Assembly (NCBI RefSeq): GCF_027887165.1
Contig: NC_077231.1
Coordinates: 130,420,487 to 130,484,486, forward strand
Length of the DNA: 64,000 nt
From: Monodelphis domestica
Taxonomy: Eukaryota > Chordata > Mammalia > Didelphimorphia > Didelphidae
Reading direction: 5' to 3'
Positions 56,242 to 64,000 of this stretch are shown here, in pieces (within the stretch, counting starts at the first letter, position 1; the number at the start of each line of letters is the position of its first letter). The translations under genes and the position numbers were made by a program. The notes under the pieces are model-generated. The model did not search any database, was not told the DNA's origin, and saw only the letters and a program-made list of their open reading frames with translations.

Positions 56242-56355
56242 AGATGACTAGGGCATGAACTAGAGTAGAAAGTGCTTAGAGGGAAGCCAACACATTTAGG
56301 AAATAGTTGTGGTTTGAGGCAGGGTCAGAGGACAGAAAGGGGTGGGGACCTAGGC
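56242..56355 (+). repeat. Local duplicate, copy A (partner at 57996-58110)
   Basis: GAGATGACTAGGGCATGAAC through ACATTTAGGAAATAGTTGTG to AGGACAGAAAGGGGTGGG. About 90 percent or more identical by eye to 57996-58110. Confidence 0.85.
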
Positions 56356-57002
56356 CAGAGATGTGAAGAAGGGAGAATGGACAAAATTCTGGAAGCTGAT
56401 TGGATATGGAGAACATCCAGTTCAAGTTGTCCAATGGTGTTTGGAGAATTAAGACTGGAGATCCGGAGGGAGCTCCAGGGCTCCATAAATGCTTCTCAGA
56501 GTCAGCTTCTAAGAATTAGAATTGAGTCTTTGAGAAGCCATCATCTTCTCTAGGTGAAAATGGCTGATAGCAAACTGGATGGAGATTTGGAAAAGAAGAA
56601 AGAGGAGCAGGTAGGCAGGTAAGAGAATGAAGAAAAAGCTTTAAGATAGGTGAATGGGAAGTGGCCCAAACTGGGGAAAATTTGGGATAAGTAGGTGAAG
56701 GGATTCTGTGCCACTAGGCTGACAAGAGAAGGGATCATATGTAATATGCATGTATACCCATATCAATACATTTAATATACATAATATATGAGGATGCTCA
56801 ATTACAATGGATAGGACTGGGTAACTGAGGTGAGGGTGACAGATCTGCATTTTGAGTGACTAGGAAGATGAGGGTATCCTTAAGTAATAGGGGAGGTGAG
56901 AGGACTGGGAGGAAGGTGAAATGAATTTGGTTTTGGCATTTGGAAATGTAGGAGGTTAGCCCTGGATCTGAGAATCGCATGCGTATTTTTATATATAATC
57001 TT
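56356..57002. other. Intergenic, unassigned
   Basis: Purine-rich stretches; no recognised gene or repeat. It may be the upstream part of the L2-related repeat at 55660. Confidence 0.4.
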
Positions 57003-57115
57003 TTTCAAACGCCTACCTTCTCTTTGAACCAGTACTTCTAAGTGACTTGCCCAAACTTGCACAGCTGGGAAGTTTCTGAGGCCAGAGTTGCACCCAGGAA
57101 GTCCCCTCTAGGTTC
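57003..57115 (-). mobile_element. tRNA-type SINE fragment, antisense
   Basis: ACGCCTACCTTCTCTTTGAA then TAAGTGACTTGCCCAAACTT and GGAAGTTTCTGAGGCCAGAG; internally deleted. Confidence 0.75.
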
Positions 57116-57995
57116 TTGCCGAATTAAGGAGAAGATGGTTATAATTGAGGAAGGCAAGGACTGCAGAGAAGTTAAGATGAAGTTTGAGAAAAGGCAATGA
57201 AGATCATTAGAAGACATTAATGTGAGACAGGTGAAGGGGAGGCAGTGGCAGGAGACGTCTGCATGTGGGGAGAAAATGAAGGAAGTTCTAGAATGAATGG
57301 TCAGTATAAGCAAGGTTCCCAGGGAGTAGCTTCCCCCCCCCTTCATCCTCATCCCACTAATTTCTAATTCCTGTATCTTGCCTCACCTCTTCATTTGTTT
57401 TTAAAATCAAATTTAGTTTACTTTCCTAAAAGAACTAGTTAGTTATGTTATTGTCATGCTTTTAATGCAAAATATTCATTCCTTAAGCATTTACCCTGCC
57501 CTAGACATAATAATGCTAATTGGGGATGCAATTACACCTCCAAAAGACAAATCCTTGCCCTTTAATAGAGGAAGATCTATAAAAGAATTGAAGGGGGTGG
57601 GGGGAGATAACCTTGATGTGATAGAGAAGTCTGGAGAATGAAGCAGGACTTTGGCCATTCCTCAAAATGAAAGTTCTGGGAGAAATTCACCAATGGGAAA
57701 AGGGAAGCTGTGGTAGAAAACAGCTGAAGCATAGTTGTGTAAATCTAGACATCCCCAGTTTATTTAGTTGGAGGGTAGAAACCCCAGGTTTTGACCTTGT
57801 CACAGGAGTTTTCCCCCTGAGGGAAGGTCCCACTTCACCAGACCATAGACCTCCACTTCAGGTGGGAGATAAAGTCTCCAGAGCCTTTTCCCAGTATATG
57901 ACACCCTCCTTCCCAGGATTGAACTCAGACCTCAGATCATCAGTTTGCCAGACTGACAGCGCTAGCTACTGTGCCACCCTGGGAGTCACCCTGGG
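57116..57995. other. Intergenic, unassigned
   Basis: No gene. 57760-57995 is moderately GC-rich (GAGTTTTCCCCCTGAGGGAA) and precedes local duplicate copy B. Confidence 0.4.
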
Positions 57996-58110
57996 AGATG
58001 AGTTAGGGGATGAACTAGAGTAGAAAGTGCCTAGAGGGAGACCAACACATTTAGGAAATAGTTGTGGTTTGAGGCAGGGTCAGAGGACAAAGAGGTGGGG
58101 GAGGACCTTC
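57996..58110 (+). repeat. Local duplicate, copy B (partner at 56242-56355)
   Basis: GAGATGAGTTAGGGGATGAA through ACATTTAGGAAATAGTTGTG to GAGGACAAAGAGGTGGGG. It is bracketed by a short repeated string, AGTTTGCCAGACTGACA at about 57940 and AGCTTGCCAGACTGACA at about 58111. Confidence 0.85.
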
Positions 58111-58324
58111 AGCTTGCCAGACTGACACTACCTACTGCCCCAAAAAGTCCACCTTGAGAGTTGCAAACAAGTTAGAAAATATTTACCATAAAACTGGCAT
58201 AACTTTCCTTTCTGCTCCAACCCCATGGTGATAACCATGTGCATTTTGCATTATGCTCATCTAATTTGATCATAATATATATCCATAGGAGATAGGTAAT
58301 ACAAACATTACCATTTTAGAGATG

Positions 58325-58555
58325 AAGGAAATTGAGGTACAGAGAGGTTAAGTGACTTGCCCAATTTTGTAAAACAACTAAGTCAGCTCAGTTTTGAAAT
58401 AAACCTTCTGTCTTAATAGCAACTGTAGAAGGGCAAGGACTAGGCAAATGGAGTTGTGATTTGCCCAGGAAATATTTAAGACCAAATTTCAACCTAGGTC
58501 CTCCAGATTCCAGGCCTGGGGAGCTCTGTCCACTGTGCCACCTAACTATTCTCTA
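58325..58555 (-). mobile_element. MIR and SINE pieces, antisense
   Basis: GAGGTTAAGTGACTTGCCCA (MIR-type) followed by AACCTTCTGTCTTAATAGCA and GGAGTTGTGATTTGCCCAGG (tRNA-type SINE, diverged). Confidence 0.7.
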
Positions 58556-58589
58556 AGCCATTTCTTTTGAGCTTACACTGAAAGCAATA

Positions 58590-58960
58590 AGTCATTTTAT
58601 GGGCCTACATCTGCTAAGTACTAGGCATACCAAAGAGAGGTAACAAGAGTCCCTACTTTCAAGGAACTAAAAAATGGGGAAAACAACATACAATAACAGG
58701 ACAAATTGGAAATCAACAAAGGGAAAGATCTAGAATTAAGGAGGCTTCCTGAAAAAGGTGGAAATTTACCTTGGACTTGAAAGAAGGAAGGTAGAGATGA
58801 AGGGGCAGAATTTGAGGGACAGTCTGAAAATGCTCAGAGATCAGAAATTTTGAATGTCCCTTGAAAGCAAGGAGGGCCAGGGTCAATGGGTCAAAGTACT
58901 TGGAGGATGTGGTGGGGTGTAAGGTGCACAATACAAGGCTTAGAAATTGTTCTTTTAGAA
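58590..58960 (-). mobile_element. L2 LINE 3' end, antisense
   Basis: CTACATCTGCTAAGTACTAG, CTACTTTCAAGGAACTAAAA, GAGGCTTCCTGAAAAAGGTG and TTGAATGTCCCTTGAAAGCA. Confidence 0.65.
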
Positions 58961-59162
58961 CAAGAGGTAGGAATTGGAATTTCTGTTACTAAAGCAAAAA
59001 TAACTTTCAATAATAATGTAACTTGCAGTGAGTTGTATTATTAGTGGTGACTGATTTTATTTCAAACAGGAACTTTAACTGCCCTAAAAATAGTCTGTCT
59101 AGTGCTTTCTATACAAATAATTATTGGTAATTAGTTATGTAGATTTTATAATTTACTTATTT

Positions 59163-59340
59163 TTTTTTAAGTTCATACCTCCCATCTTGTAATCAATACT
59201 GTGTATTGGTTCCTAGGCAGAAGAATGGTAAGGGTTAGGCAATGGGGGTTAAGTGACCTGCCCAGGATCACAGAGCTGGATTTGAACCCAGGACCTGTCA
59301 TTTCTGGGTCTGACTCAATTTGAGCTACCTAGCTGCCCCC
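59163..59340 (-). mobile_element. Marsupial tRNA-type SINE, antisense
   Basis: CATACCTCCCATCTTGTAAT, AAGTGACCTGCCCAGGATCA and GAGCTACCTAGCTGCCCCC. Confidence 0.9.
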
Positions 59341-60049
59341 TATAATGAATTTATGATGAACCAAAAGTTTCCAAATACACAGCTTTATGTGAAACCAAAT
59401 CTCCCATTTCATACCTCCTTTTTAAAGTATATTGTTATTTTTTAAAGTATAAAGTTATTTTCAAAAATTTTCTGCTTCTCTGATCTTGTTTCTTTTTGGG
59501 CATTTAAAAAACTCCATGGCCCCTTTTTCTAAATTTGCATCACTTGCTAATGCCTGTTCTTTTTGACCCTTTTGCTACCCTCCTGCCATTAAAAAGCCAA
59601 GGGAAAAACCCCAAAACTTCTAGTGAAACAAAATGAATCCACACAGTAGCCATATTTCTGCACCTTGAGTCTTACTACCTTCCCCTGAGGAGGTGGGTAT
59701 CTTGTCTTTTGGATATTAGGTTGGTCTTTGCATCTTTTAGTAAGTACTTAAGGATTTTCAAGGGCATTTTTCTTTACAATGTTTTCTGTGATTGTATAAA
59801 ATGTTCTAGTTATTTAATCTGCATCAGAGGCATATCCAGGGTTCTATGAAATCTAGCCTTTTGTCATTTTTTACAATGAAATAATCCATTACATTTATAT
59901 AACAATTTGGTCAGTCATTGATGGGGGCACCCTTTTAGATTCTAATGCTTTCCTTTTGTCTTCAATTAAGCACCATGCTTGGCACATGCACAAGTTTAAT
60001 AAATGCTTAACTTCTCAGGTCTAATCTCCCCATTCAGGATCAGGAAGTT
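59341..60049. other. Intergenic, unassigned
   Basis: AT-rich with L1-like (AGTATAAAGTTATTTTCAAA) and L2-like (GCACCATGCTTGGCACATGC then AATAAATGCTTAAC at about 59970-60010) traces only. Confidence 0.45.
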
Positions 60050-60600
60050 TTTGTTTGAGGCTATTCTCTTCGGTATTATCCTCCGTCCAAACCCTGCTTC
60101 TTTTAGATTATTATAACCGCCTCAAATTTCTACCCAGTTTAGTCCATGCTTTATATTGCAAAGTTCCTCTGACCACTTCAATTCTCCACCCAACTTTTTC
60201 TAGGGACTTAATTGCCTTTAGGACAAATGTAAACTTATATTTTTAGCTTTTAACACTGGAAACTCAACCTTAATTTTCTAACCTCATTGCACATATCCTC
60301 CTACACTGAGATCCACACAAACTGGCCTTCCTGTTCACTTCCCTGGTCTTGCACAGGCAATCTGATGTCCCTCAGTTTCTGAGAACTTCCCTTCAATTCA
60401 CTTAAGAAGCTATGCAAACTGCCTCTTATATCAAGCCTTCTGTAAAACATCCTGTTCACTGCCCCTCTGCACTTGTTTTATGCTCCATTAGAGAATAAAT
60501 GCCTTAGGAGCAGGAATTGTTTTCAGTCATTTATCCCCAATTTCTAGCACCATTCCTGACCTATTGCAAGGGTTAATAAACACTTGTTGATTTGATTAAA
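60050..60600 (+). mobile_element. L2 LINE 3' end
   Basis: TTAGATTATTATAACCGCCT, CAAGCCTTCTGTAAAACATC, ATGCCTTAGGAGCAGGAATT and GTTAATAAACACTTGTTGAT close the element in the expected order. A 20-bp tandem of the final AAACACTTGTTGATTT follows. Confidence 0.8.
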
Positions 60601-61349
60601 CACTTGTTGATTTCTAAAACTAAACTTCATTCTCCCCACCTTCTGAGCAAACTTTATCCTTTTTTGTTTTTTGTTCCCCTCCGTGGTATTTCTCTTTTCA
60701 TCCCCAAAATTTGGGTCCTTCATCCTTTACTTCCAGGCAATCACCAAGACCCTTCCATTGATGAAATAGGAAGCGTAAGTAGTCTCGGTACCAAATCAGT
60801 TCCCTCAAATAAGCGGTTTTTAAAAGTATTCCATTCCACTTTGGATTCTTTATGTTTCACACTTTTATTACTTCGTAGCTGAAATGTTGCATTTTGTAAA
60901 TATCCCTACCACCCCCCCTCCCCCGCCTACGTACCTCCGCAGGAGCAATTTTTTCTAAAGCATAGCGGCTCTGCACGCTGCCAATGTTCCCTCCTGCCCA
61001 GAAGAAAATTCAGAGCGCTTAGCCAGGCATTCCAGGGCTGATGTTCCTGTTCCTTTCCTTTACGTAAGTAAACCAACCCACTGCTTTTCCCAAATTCTAT
61101 TCCCTCACCTCCCCACCTTGTGGAGTTTTATTTTCCTGCCTTTGCTCACAATTTCCCTCAAGTGCTTTTGCTTGGGCGATCAATTCCCTCCAATCTCATT
61201 TCGAGTGTGTGAACCAGGGCAGCGGGCCAGAGTGGGAGAAAATGAAACTTGGGGAACTTGGGTTTGGGAGGGAACTGAACTGGAGCGCTGGCGTTGGAGA
61301 TTTGGGTTGCAATGAAAAATACAAGCCATTTCCCTCACTTCTCTTCCAC
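60601..61349. other. AEBP2 upstream flank, unassigned
   Basis: Moderate GC rising toward the CpG island. No repeat family recognised in the last 700 bp, unusual for this window and consistent with promoter-proximal sequence kept free of insertions. Confidence 0.5.
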
Positions 61350-61532
61350 CCGCCCTGTGTCGCGCAAGCGCTCGAACACGCTACAACTATTCGAACCCTG
61401 TGTGCGCGCGCGCTCGGTGACGCCACTCCCGGTCCCACCTCCTGCTCTGCGGCGGCAGCGTCGGGGGCGGTGTCAGCGTCAGCCCTGGCCTGGGCGATTG
61501 GAAGGGAGGGCGAGAGGGAGGGAGGAGGCGCT
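61350..61532 (+). promoter_or_regulatory. AEBP2: AEBP2 promoter / 5' UTR at the start of a CpG island
   Basis: CpG density rises abruptly near 61360 (GTCGCGCAAGCGCTCG, then TGTGCGCGCGCGCTCG) and stays high to about 62330. No TATA box is visible. A CRE-like TGACGCCA lies at 61418-61425 and an inverted CCAAT box (GGCGATTGG) at about 61493-61501. This fits a CpG-island, housekeeping-type promoter with dispersed starts. The exact transcription start cannot be placed by eye. Confidence 0.65.
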
Positions 61533-62239
61533 ATGGCCGCCGCTATCACCGACATGGCCGACCTGGAGGAGCTCTCCCGCCTGAGTCCTCTGCCCTCAGG
61601 GAGTCCCAATCCTGCAACACGGACCCGGGCCGAGCCTTCTGGGGGGGAGGAAGAGGAGGAAGAGGAAGAAGAGGAGGCCGAAGCGCAGGCGGTGGCAGAG
61701 CTGCTCCTAAACGGCGACGGCGGGGGTGGGGGCGGCAGCAGTGGAGGCGGCGGCGGCGGCGGCGGGGGTGAGGCGGAGACGATGTCTGAACCAAGCCCGG
61801 AGAGCGCCAGCCAGGCCGGGGAAGACGAGGATGAGGAGGAAGAGGAGGAAGAAGATGAGAGCAGCAGCAGTAGCGGGGGAGGCGAGGAGGAGAGCAGCGC
61901 TGAGAGCTTGGTGGGTAGCGGCAGCAGTAGTGATGAGACCCGCTCGCTCAGCCCAGGCGCCGCCAGCAGCAGCAGCGGCGATGGAGACGGCAAGGAGGGC
62001 CTGGAAGAACCCAAGGGACCGCGGGGCGGCCAGGGCAGCTGCGGCGGCGGCGGCAGTGGCGGCGGCGGCGGAGGAGCCGGTGGCGGCGGCAGTAGCAGCA
62101 GCAGCGTTGTCTCCAGCGCCGGGGATGAAGGCTATGGCACTGGGGGAGGCGGAAGCAGCGCTACCTCAGTGGGCAGGAGAGGCAGCTTGGAGGTGTCCTC
62201 AGATGGGGAACCCCTGAGCCGCATGGACTCAGAGGACAG
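61533..62239 (+). CDS. AEBP2: AEBP2 exon 1 (N-terminal acidic, Ser/Gly-rich region)
   Basis: Starts at ATG in CGCTATGGCC and runs 235 complete codons plus two bases to donor GTCAGT at 62240. Opens MAAAITDMADLEELSRLSPL, then has a Glu run (residues 39-48), a Gly run (about 63-79), an acidic run (97-109), Ser/Gly-rich segments and ends SSDGEPLSRMDSED. This is the N-terminus of AEBP2, a nuclear accessory subunit of Polycomb repressive complex 2 (with JARID2, PRC2.2). The DNA- and nucleosome-interacting C2H2 zinc fingers and C-terminal basic part are encoded by later exons outside the window. The homopolymer runs use repeating GAG/GAA, GGC and AGC codons and may vary in length. The frame stays open upstream to about 61209, but homology and Kozak context favour 61533. 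Confidence 0.95.
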
Positions 62240-64000
62240 GTCAGTGCCATTCCGCGCTCCTCCCCGGAGGCCGGGGATTTCTCTGGCCCTCCCAGAGAAG
62301 TCTCCGATGGGTCCGTGACCGCAGCACCCCGCCCCTTCGGCCGCAGATCAGCGGCCAACTCTCAAACCACCTTTTTTTCTTCCTTTCCTTTCCCCGCCCC
62401 GTTTTTCTCCGGGGTTCCCCCCCCCTCCACCCTGGGTCCCAGAGGGAGAAAGAGGGAGACCCAAAGTCCGATCTAACTCAGAAACCTGCCGCCCGCAGAG
62501 CCTGCCGAGGCCGCGGTCCATCTGAGCACGCCCAAGGTTAGCTGCAACCATGTTCACGAACAGTTGTCAGAAGTATAATTGACAAGTGTTTTCCAACATG
62601 GCTGGTCTAGCCCGGCTGCTACCGCCGCACAACTTCCTCGTCTAAGGAAGAGCCTAGGCTCTCTATCCCCCCCCAAAATGATTTTGGGGTTTTGTTTAGT
62701 TAAGGGACCAGAGTTTTCTATAACTCAAGTCTTCTTTAACAGTTAATGTACTAACCTTTTTTCGAGGGAGAAGGGGCTTTATTTGCATTTTGCCATGAAG
62801 TGTGGGAGAAGCATAAATGATTTCCGTGTTTTTAGTTGTGATTTTTATATTCCATAAGGATTATTCAGATACTTTAAGAGAGAAAAAAGCGGGAGAGGAT
62901 GGTTTGTAATTTTCTTCCTAACTGAATACTTGAACATAGAGCTGTGGAATAAATTTAACTGCTTATTTCTGACTTGTACCAAATATCATTAGTCCATTAA
63001 TGAAATCTTTCCTTAGAAACTTTTAAAACAGTGTCCTGATTTCACTTGACACATAAAGCACAAAGCTTGTTGCCATGTGGTGGAAAGGCCTTGTGTGCAT
63101 TTTCTTGTTTGGTAATATTTGTATCCTCTGTCACTGAAAACAATTAGGTGCTATAAATAAGAAATTTTATTGCTGCTTCTATCTAGTTTGAGAATGCTTT
63201 AGAAAAGGATTTCCCATTTTTGTGCTCCTGCTTTTATAAAGTGGCATTTTTTGCTCTCCAGGTTAACAATTGCTTAGTTAGTTTTATTTGTACCATGATT
63301 TAAATAAGATTGGTAGTGGGATGCAACCAAAGCAGTGAAGAAAGAGTGGGTTAAATTAGACTGGTAGCATTGAGTAATGCAAAATTAACTGGAGAAGAAT
63401 TGCAGATGTTTAATGATTATTTTCCTGTTTATGCCCAAGTTTATTTACTACTTTTTGTTACAAATAAATACAACAAAGTTTACAATATTTTGACAAAGTT
63501 ATCTAAGCTTGGTTGACATTTCTTTTAATATTTAGTTATTGTTGTAGTGTAATAACACTTGGGGTGTTTAATGCATGGATGTGAGGGCATATTTTATAAC
63601 TAAATCATACTATCTATCCATTGGAGTTTTATTATGAATGTTCTACCTCAACTGAATACTTCTGGCCATATGCCCCTTGATTGAAGCATTTAGTACATTT
63701 ATTTAATCACTTCCTAAGAGCACAGCCTTATAGTGATTTGGGTGCTTGTACTTGGGATCCTGGAATAATGACTCCCATTGGACATTTGACAGTTGTAAGA
63801 CCCAGTGCAAATTATTTACTCTTACTCTGCAACCTCAGTTTCTTCATCAATAAAATGGTAACAATAACATTTATCTTGTGGTATTGTAAAATATTAAACC
63901 ATGAAGGATGCTAATAGTTTAATGGGATCTGTTTTGGTTATATGATCAAATAAATGGTAAAAGTAGATATTGTAAAATGGAAAATCAATATACTATGTTT
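62240..64000 (+). other. AEBP2: AEBP2 intron 1, start
   Basis: Begins with donor GTCAGT. The first 400 bp remain GC-rich with C and G runs. At about 62594-62605 the string CCAACATGGCTG contains a YY1-like core. From about 62650 the sequence is ordinary AT-rich intron with no exon that I can recognise; a MIR-like fragment lies near 63730-63960. The next AEBP2 exon is not in the window. Confidence 0.8.
63730..63960 (+). mobile_element. MIR-type SINE
   Basis: ATAGTGATTTGGGTGCTTGT, GACCCAGTGCAAATTATTTA, CTCAGTTTCTTCATCAATAA and TAAAATGGTAACAATAACAT follow the MIR order. Diverged. Confidence 0.65.

Larger units (their letters stand above)
61350..62330. other. CpG island over the AEBP2 5' end
   Basis: Roughly 1 kb of GC-rich, CpG-dense sequence with many GGC, AGC and GAG triplets, the only such island in the window. 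It covers the promoter, all of exon 1 and the first bases of intron 1. Open frames in the other registers (notably 61726-62217 on + and 61196-62014 on -) result from this composition. Confidence 0.85.

Noticed and set aside
61196..62014. 272-codon open frame on the minus strand opposite AEBP2 exon 1
   Set aside because: It is low-complexity Ser/Pro/Leu sequence produced by the GC-rich triplet repeats of AEBP2 exon 1 on the other strand.
61726..62217. 163-codon frame in another register over AEBP2 exon 1
   Set aside because: Ala/Arg-rich out-of-frame reading of GGC/AGC repeats; the AEBP2 frame is the one with recognisable homology.
1..64000. CRISPR arrays, bacterial operons, or integrated phage
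   Set aside because: No regularly spaced repeats or bacterial genes; spliced vertebrate genes and marsupial repeats explain the window.

Overview
The window is vertebrate nuclear DNA, almost certainly from a marsupial. It is full of tRNA-derived SINEs of the type seen in marsupials (box-B-like motif GGTTCAAAT, a core reading like GTGTGACCCTGGGCAAGTCA, and a tail reading like GCCTTGGAACCAATAC), L1 copies whose 3' ends share an ATTAATTTAGAATATTTTTC-like terminus, RTE-tailed SINEs and many old MIR and L2 copies. Species is not resolvable by eye; the SINE subtype resembles those I associate with Australian marsupials (inference).

Two protein-coding genes are present, both on the + strand, in the order known from human chromosome 12p12 (PLEKHA5 then AEBP2). 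Positions 702-27205 hold the 3' end of PLEKHA5: eleven coding exons giving 473 in-frame residues (including a 63-residue cassette exon), a stop at 21292-21294 and a terminal exon carrying the 3' UTR and two poly(A) signals. Every predicted intron is GT-AG and all phases join. Positions 61533-62239 hold exon 1 of AEBP2 inside a CpG island. It encodes the acidic, Ser- and Gly-rich N-terminus of this PRC2 accessory subunit; the zinc-finger exons lie beyond the window.

The introns and the 34 kb intergenic interval (about 27.2-61.3 kb) are mostly interspersed repeats. They include L1 pieces with clear target-site duplications, L2 and MIR fragments, at least twenty tRNA-type SINEs, a related pair of solo-LTR-like elements and likely hAT-type DNA transposons. 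I see no further protein gene, no CRISPR array and no stand-alone tRNA or rRNA gene.

The most unusual items are: (1) a 2.8-kb 5'-truncated APE-type non-LTR retrotransposon at 2982-5786, flanked by a perfect 12-bp target-site duplication and much less decayed than the L2/MIR background, and unlike the L1 and BovB-type proteins I know from mammals; (2) a perfect, spacer-less 74-bp palindrome at 12482-12555 in a PLEKHA5 intron; (3) an alternative PLEKHA5 C-terminus readable by skipping exon 21200-21304; and (4) several odd repeat structures: a permuted L1, an L1-like patch inside a SINE, a short local duplication at 56.2/58.0 kb, and two L1 tails within one target-site duplication.
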